Under the pieces are notes generated by a model. The model ran no database searches. It saw only the letters and a list, made by a program, of their open reading frames with translations, and was not told the DNA's origin. A program made the position numbers and the translations under genes. A DNA stretch of 23,069 bases, from the NCBI GenBank assembly GCA_937858235.1, contig CALLZZ010000535.1, positions 1 to 23,069 of the forward strand. The letters are read 5' to 3'. Source of the DNA: an uncultured Clostridia bacterium. Lineage in GTDB: Bacteria; Bacillota; Clostridia; Oscillospirales; Oscillospiraceae. Positions 13,503 to 20,636 of the stretch are shown here, one piece after another. Numbering within the stretch: the first letter of the stretch is position 1; each line of letters begins with the position of its first letter.

Positions 13503-13651
13503 TTCTCTTGCGCTGCGTACAGATCGGACTGCATATCAGTGAATTGGATCTTCTGACCATTGGCACGGTCAACGACATGTACGCGGAGATGAGCAACGAC
13601 GACTGGGACTACCCGGAAATCGCGACACAGGAAATGATGGACAGATTCTAA
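13487..13651 (+). CDS. Tail assembly chaperone extension (gpT-like, made mainly by frameshift)
   Basis: This 54-codon frame reads MTTPLFLLRCVQIGLHISEL, then DLLTIGTVNDMYAEM, ending YPEIATQEMMDRF. Short proteins with the LDLLTIGTVNDM pattern lie at this place in many Firmicutes siphophages as the T part of the chaperone. It lies in the -1 frame relative to the short form and is most likely expressed as a C-terminal fusion through the slippery site; independent start at ATG 13487 is possible but the start is buried in the stem-loop. In lambda the equivalent extension contacts the tail tube protein. Confidence 0.85.
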   Translation: MTTPLFLLRCVQIGLHISELDLLTIGTVNDMYAEMSNDDWDYPEIATQEMMDRF

Positions 13652-13655
13652 CCCA

Positions 13656-13680
13656 CCCCAACGAGCTGCGCTCGCCGGGG
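13656..13680 (+). other. Short hairpin before the tape measure gene
   Basis: CGAGC-TGC-GCTCG (13662-13674) is a perfect small stem, and outer CCCC (13656-13659) can pair with GGGG (13677-13680) across an AA/CC mismatch. No T-run follows, so it does not look like a terminator. It may stabilise or process the mRNA between the chaperone and tape measure genes. Confidence 0.4.
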
Positions 13681-13708
13681 ACCCCGAGGACAGGAAGGAG
13701 GAATCCGC

Positions 13709-16564
13709 ATGGCAAACAGAATCAAGGGCATCACCGTCGAGATTGGCGGCGACACCACCAAACTGACCGAATCGCTCAAATCGGTCGACAAGCAGATATC
13801 GAATACGCAGAAAAGCCTGCGGGACGTGAACAAGCTCCTGAAGCTCGATCCCGGCAACACGGAACTCCTCTCCCAGAAGCAGAAAGGACTCCAGACCGAA
13901 ATCGCCGCCACCAAGGAGCGCCTCGAAGCGCTCAAGGAAGCGGCAAAGCAGGCGGACGCCGCTCTCGCAAACGGCGACATGAGCCAATCGCAATATGACG
14001 CTCTTCAGCGTGAAATTGTCGAGACCGAACAGGACCTCAAGAGCCTGACCAAGGAATACGAGAACTTCGGCTCCGTCTCCGCGCAGAAGATCGCGGTTGC
14101 CGGTGAGAAGGTCAAGTCTGTCGGCGAGAGCCTATCGAGCGCCGGGACGAAAATGACGATGGGCTTCACCGCGCCCGTCGTGGCAGGTGCAACCGCGGCT
14201 GTCACCGCGTACGGCGATGTGGACAAGCAGTTCAACCTCGTCAAGCAGACAATGGGAGATACGGCGAACTCCGCCGAGGACTTCGAGGGCTTGTGGGACC
14301 AGATCGGCACATCCGCGAAAAACTCAGTCTATGGCATGCAGGATGCAGCGGACGCTACATTGAATTTCGCCCGTCAGGGATTCACGGCAAAAGAAGCGAC
14401 CGACATGCTGACACCAGCCATGAACCTCGCTGCAGGAACCGGCACGGATCTTTCCGAAACCACCTCCGGACTTGGCAACGCCATGAAAATGTTCGGCGCG
14501 GACTCCTCGGAAGCCGCGAACTACGCCGACGTTCTCGCCAAAGCACAGGCGCAGGCTAACACCACTACATCGGAGTTGTTCGAGGCGATGTCCGTCGCAG
14601 GGCCTATCTGCAAAACCGTCGGATGGGACGTGAAGGACCTCGCGACGATTACCGATGTGTTCGGCAACGCCGGTATTTCCGGCAGTGAAGGCGCGAACGC
14701 TCTGAAAACAGGACTCGCGCGTCTCGCTTCTCCCGCCAAGGAAGGCGCGACGGCGATGGATCAGCTCGGGCTTTCCACCGGGCAGACCTACGCCATCTTC
14801 AACGAGAACGGCACGCTCAAGGACATGCCGACTGTGCTGGCGAACCTGAACTCCGCTTTTTCCGGACTTACCGATCAGGAAAAGCTCGAGGCCGCGGCTA
14901 ACATCTTCGGCAAAAACCAGATGTCCAAATGGCTGACGCTGATCCAGACCTCACCCTCAGAAGTGTCCTCGCTCCGGGACGCGCTCGACGACTGCGGCGG
15001 CTCGGCAGAGAACATGTCGAATGCCCTGATGTCTGGCACAGGCGGCACAATCGAACAGCTCAAATCCACCTTCGACGTGCTCACCGTCACCATCGGTCAG
15101 GCAGTCGCACCGGCGTTCCAGAGCCTGATGGAGAAGATCATCGACGTGATGAACGCCATCATGGACATGGACCCGGCGACGCAGAAAATGATCCTGACCA
15201 TCACGGCAATCGTAGCTGCCATCGGTCCTGTGCTGATTGTCGTCGGCAAGATGGCGACCGGCGTCGGAGCGCTGATGACACTCGCGCCGAAGATAGTATC
15301 CGCAATAGGTGTCGTGAAAACAGGAATTACAGGATTGAATGCGGCAATGGCGGCAAACCCGATAGGTCTCATCATCACGGCAATCGGACTGCTCGTCGCG
15401 GCATTTATTTACCTGTGGAACAACTGCGAGAGCTTCCGCAATTTCTGGATCAACCTCTGGGACAACATCAAGGAGGTCGCAGTAACTGTGTGGACAGCGA
15501 TCAAGGACTTCTTCGTGACCATCTGGACAGCCATCAGCGGTGTATTCACCTCGGCAGTGAACGGCATCAGCAGCTTCCTGTCCGGTGCGTGGAACGGAAT
15601 CCAGTCTGTCGTAACCACGGTGATGAATGCCATCAGCACGGTAATTCAGACCGTATGGAATGGAATCAAGACATTCTTCACCACTATTTTTACGGCAATA
15701 CAGACGGTCGTCACGACTTATTTCAATATCTACAAGACGATTATCACGACGGTACTCACGGCTATTCAGACCGTGGTGACTACGATATGGAACGCCATAA
15801 AGACTGTAATTTCGACCGTCTGCACCGCTATCCAGACTGTGGTCACAACCGTATGGAACGCAATCAAGACCGCGATTACGACCGTGGTGAATGGCATCAA
15901 GACCGCTGTCACGACCGCGTGGAACGGAATCAAGACCGTCACCTCGACAGTATTCAATGGGATAAAGTATGTCGCGACCTCGGTCTGGAACGGCATAAAG
16001 TCTGCCGTAATGAGCGTCGTAAACGCAATGAAATCCGGAATCACCTCCGCATTTAATTCCATCAAGAGCACAATCAGCGGCATACTGAACGGCATAAAAT
16101 CGACGTTCAGCTCCGTTTTCAATGGCATCTGGAGCTTCGTTTCAGGTATCGTCGGCAAGCTCAAGAATGTGTTCAACTTCCACTGGGAGCTGCCGAAAAT
16201 CAAGCTCCCGCATTTCTCGGTTTCCGGCTCGTTTTCCCTGAATCCGCCGAGCATTCCGCACTTCTCCATCTCCTGGTACAAGAAGGCGATGGACGGCGGC
16301 ATGATCCTGAAGGACGCGACCATCTTCGGACAGTCCGGCAATACGCTCCTCGGTGGCGGAGAAGCGGGCGATGAAGCAGTGGTCGGCGTGAACAGTCTCA
16401 AAAACATGATCCGGGACGCCGTCAGCGAGACCGCCGGGAACTCCGGCCCGCTCATCAACATCGAAAACATGAGCGTCCGAAGCGACGACGACATCCGGAA
16501 GATTTCCCAGCAGCTCAACACTCTGCTTGTCGGAAGCAGACGCGCGAAAGGATCGGTGATCTAA
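13709..16564 (+). CDS. Tail tape measure protein
   Basis: This 951-aa protein sets tail length. Residues 1-130 are charged coiled coil (KQISNTQKSLRDVNKLLKLD). The TP901-type core follows (about 145-450: ALNFARQG-like DATLNFARQGFTAKEATDML, GNAGISGSEGANALKTGLAR). Two hydrophobic segments (about 494-513 and 552-570) could insert in the host membrane. Residues 586-816 consist of 21 in-register 11-residue repeats such as GIKTAVTTAWN with an aromatic near each end. The C-terminus has the usual GGEAGDEAVVG segment. At about 1.5 angstrom per residue the length predicts a tail near 140 nm. A GGAAGGAGG site precedes the start, and the stop overlaps the next gene (TAATG). Confidence 0.95.
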   Translation: MANRIKGITVEIGGDTTKLTESLKSVDKQISNTQKSLRDVNKLLKLDPGNTELLSQKQKGLQTEIAATKERLEALKEAAKQADAALANGDMSQSQYDALQREIVETEQDLKSLTKEYENFGSVSAQKIAVAGEKVKSVGESLSSAGTKMTMGFTAPVVAGATAAVTAYGDVDKQFNLVKQTMGDTANSAEDFEGLWDQIGTSAKNSVYGMQDAADATLNFARQGFTAKEATDMLTPAMNLAAGTGTDLSETTSGLGNAMKMFGADSSEAANYADVLAKAQAQANTTTSELFEAMSVAGPICKTVGWDVKDLATITDVFGNAGISGSEGANALKTGLARLASPAKEGATAMDQLGLSTGQTYAIFNENGTLKDMPTVLANLNSAFSGLTDQEKLEAAANIFGKNQMSKWLTLIQTSPSEVSSLRDALDDCGGSAENMSNALMSGTGGTIEQLKSTFDVLTVTIGQAVAPAFQSLMEKIIDVMNAIMDMDPATQKMILTITAIVAAIGPVLIVVGKMATGVGALMTLAPKIVSAIGVVKTGITGLNAAMAANPIGLIITAIGLLVAAFIYLWNNCESFRNFWINLWDNIKEVAVTVWTAIKDFFVTIWTAISGVFTSAVNGISSFLSGAWNGIQSVVTTVMNAISTVIQTVWNGIKTFFTTIFTAIQTVVTTYFNIYKTIITTVLTAIQTVVTTIWNAIKTVISTVCTAIQTVVTTVWNAIKTAITTVVNGIKTAVTTAWNGIKTVTSTVFNGIKYVATSVWNGIKSAVMSVVNAMKSGITSAFNSIKSTISGILNGIKSTFSSVFNGIWSFVSGIVGKLKNVFNFHWELPKIKLPHFSVSGSFSLNPPSIPHFSISWYKKAMDGGMILKDATIFGQSGNTLLGGGEAGDEAVVGVNSLKNMIRDAVSETAGNSGPLINIENMSVRSDDDIRKISQQLNTLLVGSRRAKGSVI
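15464..16156 (+). repeat. 21 tandem 33-bp units encoding 11-residue repeats
   Basis: Inside the tape measure gene, 693 bases encode exactly 21 back-to-back units of 11 residues without insertion or deletion. The consensus is roughly G/A-I-K/Q-T-x-V-T-T-V-W/F-N. Units such as AIQTVVTTIWN and AIQTVVTTVWN are nearly identical, while the first and last few are more diverged. At the DNA level the units are degenerate but recognisable (GGCATCAAGACC, GTATGGAACGCA). Confidence 0.92.
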
Positions 16565-18468
16565 TGGGATTCAAATTCAACGGCAGAACATCACAAAGCT
16601 TCGGGCTCGCGACGCGAATGACGAAGGAAAACCGGATGCCGGATTTCACCAACAACACGATCACCGTTCCCGGACGTGAGGGACTGTTCGACTTCGGAGA
16701 GACCATCGGCGAGCGAAAGATCGAAATATCCTGCTTCATTCCTCCCGGCAAAAGTGACGCAGACTTCCTCGCCCGCAAGGACGAAATCATCGCGTGGCTG
16801 AACCCGGACATCGGACTGTGCGACCTGATTCTCGACAAAGAGCCGAACCGCGTCTACCGGGCAAGGCTCGAGAGCGGATTCTCATTCGACAAGGTCGTGC
16901 GCAACTCCTGCACCTTCGACCTGACGTTTCTCTGTCCCGATCCGTATGCCTACGCGGAGAACGACGAGACGTTCGAGATTACCGAGGCCGGAACGTTCTC
17001 GCTGAATCGGACGCTCGGAAACGCCGACTCCCTGCCGGTTTACTCGCTTGTCGCCGATCTTGCCAAGGGCAAAAATGCTGTCGTTACGACCAATGGTAAG
17101 AGCCTCAAAATCGACGGCGTTCTTACCGAGGATGAAGTGCTTGTGATCGATTCCTCGCTCATGACGGCAAAGGTCACGGACTCAGACGGCAATACGCTGC
17201 GCAACGGACTGCCGCTTCTGGAAAATCTCGACTTCCCGGCGCTCAAGGTCGGCGCAAACACCATCACAATCGAAGCAGACAGCACCACGGAGACGACGGT
17301 TCAGACGCTCAGCACGCAGGACAAGTTCACCGGGCAGGTACCCGCATCATGGGGAACGGACGGTCTGTGGCGCTTCAATGAATCCGCGCCGGACTCCGAC
17401 ACCTGCCTTGCGGATTCTTCCGGGAAAAACCGAAAAGTGTCAATCAACAAGTGGAGCGGCACCACCGCGTCACTGCAAGCAGGACATCTCGGACGCTCGT
17501 TCCGCATGAACATCAACAACCCGTCGACCGAGCAGACATACCTGAAAGTCTCAAATGATGGAACTCTGTTCTCGAATATCGGAAAGACGATTGCTGTCGG
17601 CGGATGGTTCATGCCCACGACCTACTCGGTCGGGAACACTTTCTGCCCGCTGCTCAACACCCGGCAGGGAACCGGCAACCCGATATTCTACCTGTCGCTG
17701 CACTCCGGGAAACCTCGACTCATGCTGTACAACTCGTCCGGCACGCTGATCCTCGATCAGGATTTCACGCCGAGCATCACGCTGACCAACGGGCTATGGT
17801 ACTTCATCGCAGCGGTCATCAAACCGGACAGTCATACCGCGCAGTATGTTCTTGGGAGCAGAAGCTCCGGAGAAGTATGGATATCCGACGCGGTCAGCTT
17901 TACGGGCGAGCTCAACCGATCCTGCATGGCCGACCTCATCTGGGGCATGCACGCGGAATCCTACTGGTACGCCGGAAACTTCGACGACTGGTTCCTCGAC
18001 TGCGACTCGAGTCTTACAGCGGACGACATCGCGCTCTGGTTTCAGGAATCGCTCACCTGCAATGCGGCGGATTCAACCGCGGATGTGGACGGGCTGACGA
18101 CATCTGATGCTGTTACGCTCAAGGCGACGGATTCCGTCTACGCGACAAGCGGCTACCTCACAACCGCCGCCATGGAATATGGAATTACGGGGAAGTGCTA
18201 CGTTTCCCTGACTGCTGATACGCCGACGGGAACAAGCGTCTCTGTCGAAACATCCACTTCGGACGATTTCTCTACATGGAGCGACTGGGCGGCTCCCGGC
18301 GCGGATAACATGGTGCAGTCGGATTCCGCGAAATACATCAAGTTCCGCGTGACGCTGACAACAACGGATTCATCGGTAACGCCAACGGTAAGAAGCATAG
18401 CGCTTTCGACGCCCGGCGAGTCGGCGTTCAAGAAACTGACCATTCAGGCCCGCAGCAGATGGAGGTGA
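16564..18468 (+). CDS. Distal tail protein (Dit) with added lectin-like domain
   Basis: The first 250 or so residues of this 634-aa protein match Dit proteins: MGFKFNGRTSQSFGL, ITVPGREGLFDFGETIGERK, and the FLCPDPYAYAE end of the N-terminal belt domain. Dit forms the hub ring joining tube and baseplate. Typical Dit proteins are about half this length. Residues about 255-500 look like a LamG/concanavalin-type domain (GLWRFNESAPDS, LGRSFRMN, TIAVGGWFMP, FDDWFLD), and 500-634 form another beta-rich Thr/Ser-rich region ending RSIALSTPGES. Such evolved Dit proteins bind cell-surface sugars. The ATG overlaps the tape measure stop by one base. Confidence 0.85.
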   Translation: MGFKFNGRTSQSFGLATRMTKENRMPDFTNNTITVPGREGLFDFGETIGERKIEISCFIPPGKSDADFLARKDEIIAWLNPDIGLCDLILDKEPNRVYRARLESGFSFDKVVRNSCTFDLTFLCPDPYAYAENDETFEITEAGTFSLNRTLGNADSLPVYSLVADLAKGKNAVVTTNGKSLKIDGVLTEDEVLVIDSSLMTAKVTDSDGNTLRNGLPLLENLDFPALKVGANTITIEADSTTETTVQTLSTQDKFTGQVPASWGTDGLWRFNESAPDSDTCLADSSGKNRKVSINKWSGTTASLQAGHLGRSFRMNINNPSTEQTYLKVSNDGTLFSNIGKTIAVGGWFMPTTYSVGNTFCPLLNTRQGTGNPIFYLSLHSGKPRLMLYNSSGTLILDQDFTPSITLTNGLWYFIAAVIKPDSHTAQYVLGSRSSGEVWISDAVSFTGELNRSCMADLIWGMHAESYWYAGNFDDWFLDCDSSLTADDIALWFQESLTCNAADSTADVDGLTTSDAVTLKATDSVYATSGYLTTAAMEYGITGKCYVSLTADTPTGTSVSVETSTSDDFSTWSDWAAPGADNMVQSDSAKYIKFRVTLTTTDSSVTPTVRSIALSTPGESAFKKLTIQARSRWR

Positions 18469-18472
18469 TCGC

Positions 18473-19849
18473 GTGGCTGCTGAAAAGAAATTACTGGCCG
18501 TTCTCGACTTGGACGGCGGACAGGAAGCGGTGCTCGAAAACGCCTACGACGTTATCATCACTGGAGAGATAAACGGCATCGATACCTTGGAGTTCAGCCT
18601 GCCTTTCCGGGATGAGAAGCGCAAATATCTCGAGAACGAGAAGCAGGTTAAGGTCGGTGATGACAGTTACCGCATCCGAACGATCACGGACGAGAAGAAC
18701 GAGCAAGGCACGGCGATTACCTCTGTCTATGCTGAGGCGGCGTTCTATGACCTGGGATTCTCTACAAAGAAAGCCGAGATCACCTTCAACGCGGATACCG
18801 CCGACGTGCCGATGGCGTACGCGCTGCAGGACACCGGCTGGATAGTCGGAACCGTCAACAAACGGACCAAGCGCACCTGGACATGTCAGGAGAAAAACGC
18901 GCTCGCGATTCTGCGAAAGGTGCAGGATCTGCATGGAGGAGACCTGATTTTCGACAACGCGAACAAGACCGTGAGCCTGCTGACCTTCAGCGGCACGGAT
19001 TCCGGCGCGCTATTCTGCTACAAGAAGAACATGAAGTCCATCAAGCGCGTCATCGATACACAGAGCCTGATCACCCGGCTCTACGCCTACGGCAAGGACG
19101 GCATGACGTTCGCGTCCATCAACGGCGGAAAGGAATATGTCGAGGACACCACCTACACCAATGAAATCCGGGTATCGACGCTCGACTGCTCGAATTTCAC
19201 GAACCCTTACCAGATGCTCGAATACGCTGAAATGCGGCTTGCCGACTACGCCGCGCCGAGGATTTCCTATGTCCTGAACGCGATGGATCTGTCCGTGCTG
19301 ACAGGCTATGAGCACGAGTCCTGGAAGCTTGGCGACATCGTGACGGTCAGGGACGACGAGCTGAACATCAGCGTCAAAACCAGAATCGTACGCCGGGAAT
19401 ACAATCTGCTCGAGCCGTGGAATACAGTGCTCGAATTATCTACGACTTTGCGGGAACTCGGCGATTCCTCCTCGCAGTGGGACGCGGCGGCGGATATGCT
19501 CTCCGGCGCAGATCTGGTGGACAGTCAGGAGATGAAAGACCTCGTGCCGTTCAATCACCTGCGCAATTCCCGCGCCGACAGCGGACTCAATTACTGGGAG
19601 AACTCCGGCTTCGAGGTCGATTCCGAGAACGGCGTATCCGGAACAGCCTCCTTCAAATGCGAAGGCGCACTGAACACAACGAAAAGCCTGACGCAGACTG
19701 TTACTCCTGCAAATCGCGACAGCTATACCTTCTCCTGCCAGATAGCGTCCGAGGACTTGAATATGGGCGACAACGGGCAGGTCGGCGTCGAAGTCACCTT
19801 CGAGTACGAGGACGGGACCACGGAGACACGGTTCATTGATCTGATTTAA
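18473..19849 (+). CDS. Tail-associated (Tal) protein, prophage endopeptidase-tail family
   Basis: The GTG at 18473 is the start, with a strong GGAGGTGAT at 18461-18469. The 458-aa protein has the gp27-like hub pattern: LENAYDVIITGEINGIDTL, YRIRTITDEKNEQGTAITS, VYAEAAFYDL, and KLGDIVTVRDDELNI followed by RIVRREYNLLEPWN. It closes the tail tip and opens at infection. About residue 358 onward is an extra domain (FNHLRNSRADSGLNYWENSG, then SFKCEGALNTTKSLTQTV) of the galactose-binding-like sandwich kind, suggesting carbohydrate binding. No protease motif is visible. Confidence 0.85.
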   Translation: MAAEKKLLAVLDLDGGQEAVLENAYDVIITGEINGIDTLEFSLPFRDEKRKYLENEKQVKVGDDSYRIRTITDEKNEQGTAITSVYAEAAFYDLGFSTKKAEITFNADTADVPMAYALQDTGWIVGTVNKRTKRTWTCQEKNALAILRKVQDLHGGDLIFDNANKTVSLLTFSGTDSGALFCYKKNMKSIKRVIDTQSLITRLYAYGKDGMTFASINGGKEYVEDTTYTNEIRVSTLDCSNFTNPYQMLEYAEMRLADYAAPRISYVLNAMDLSVLTGYEHESWKLGDIVTVRDDELNISVKTRIVRREYNLLEPWNTVLELSTTLRELGDSSSQWDAAADMLSGADLVDSQEMKDLVPFNHLRNSRADSGLNYWENSGFEVDSENGVSGTASFKCEGALNTTKSLTQTVTPANRDSYTFSCQIASEDLNMGDNGQVGVEVTFEYEDGTTETRFIDLI

Positions 19850-19859
19850 GGAGACGGAT

Positions 19860-20054
19860 ATGGCGAGCTTTACACATGTAGGACAGGCGGTCTCGCCGCA
19901 AAACGGGCGCGTGAAGAAAATACGCATCCGCGTCTGCGTGACCGACTGCACCGGAACAATCTACATCACGGACATGTTTCTGCAGGGCGGCTCCATCGCG
20001 ACCGGCTGGGTGGGACACGTCAGCGAAATCCAGTGGACGCAGGACGGTGATTAA
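19860..20054 (+). CDS. Small baseplate-region protein with VTDCTGTI motif
   Basis: This 64-aa protein reads MASFTHVGQAVSPQNGRVKK, then RVCVTDCTGTIYITDMFLQG, then GWVGHVSEIQW. The VTDCTGTIxxTDxxLQxG core also occurs in the next protein, so the two are partial paralogues. It lies between Tal and the GH18 protein and is therefore probably a tail-tip component, but no exact role is known. GGAG at 19850 is the ribosome binding site; the next gene starts directly at its stop. Confidence 0.75.
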   Translation: MASFTHVGQAVSPQNGRVKKIRIRVCVTDCTGTIYITDMFLQGGSIATGWVGHVSEIQWTQDGD

Positions 20055-20636
20055 ATGCCAATCTTTACGAGATTCACGGAGACAATCGACAAGAAGGAAA
20101 AGAAACGCATTGTGAACGTCACTGTCAAGCCCGTGGTCACCGACTGCACTGGAACCATATGGTTCACTGATCTCATGCTGCAGGAAGGCGCGATGCTCTC
20201 CGGATACGTCATCAACACCGAGACTGTGCAGAAGAAGTACGCGACCGGCGACGAATACGCCGTCACGGGTAAACGCTTCTTCAACGGCATCGTCCGCGGC
20301 AGCGCGACATGCATCATCTTCAACCTCGGTAAGACCTCAACCGGACTCGACTGGAAGGTTTACCCGAACCAGAACATGAAGTCCGGGAGCGTTTCCCTCG
20401 CCCTCGGTGCCGGAGCGCACAAAGTAACCTTTACGGATGCCGCAAGCGCAGGTGATGAACTGCAGCTTCTCGCATCAACCCGGCAGTGCCTGAAAAACGG
20501 CTTGGCGACTGACAAGGACGGATTCTTCCAGTACTCCGCAGCCGGAGACAGCAAGCATCCTGCCACGGTCGAGGAGAAGAAATCGGCGAGGCTGTATGTG
20601 GAGTTTCAGGAGACTGAGGATGGTGATGTGACATGA
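20055..20636 (+). CDS. Baseplate-region protein with VTDCTGTI motif, unknown function
   Basis: This 193-aa protein starts MPIFTRFTETIDKKEKKRIV, has VVTDCTGTIWFTDLMLQEGA at about 27-46 and then a beta-rich region (GKRFFNGIVRGSATCIIFN, LGAGAHKVTFTDAASAGDEL). The N-terminal 50 residues are related to the preceding small protein; the remainder is not. Position indicates a baseplate or receptor-binding accessory. Start abuts the previous stop (TAAATG) and its stop overlaps the next start in ATGA. Confidence 0.75.
   Translation: MPIFTRFTETIDKKEKKRIVNVTVKPVVTDCTGTIWFTDLMLQEGAMLSGYVINTETVQKKYATGDEYAVTGKRFFNGIVRGSATCIIFNLGKTSTGLDWKVYPNQNMKSGSVSLALGAGAHKVTFTDAASAGDELQLLASTRQCLKNGLATDKDGFFQYSAAGDSKHPATVEEKKSARLYVEFQETEDGDVT

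Noticed and set aside
14929..16056. Long + strand frame (375 codons) overlapping the tape measure gene
   Set aside because: It is a shadow of the tape measure frame. Its sequence is rich in Arg, His and Asp without domain pattern, and it has no ribosome binding site, while the tape measure frame has clear family features.
15464..16156. Regular 33-base periodicity that could suggest a CRISPR-like array
   Set aside because: The units are contiguous, have no spacers, are diverged at DNA level and keep an open coding frame, so they are protein repeats.
15766..16521. Minus strand frame (251 codons) opposite the tape measure repeats
   Set aside because: It is the reverse image of the 11-residue repeats, giving repetitive hydrophobic sequence; no initiation signal.
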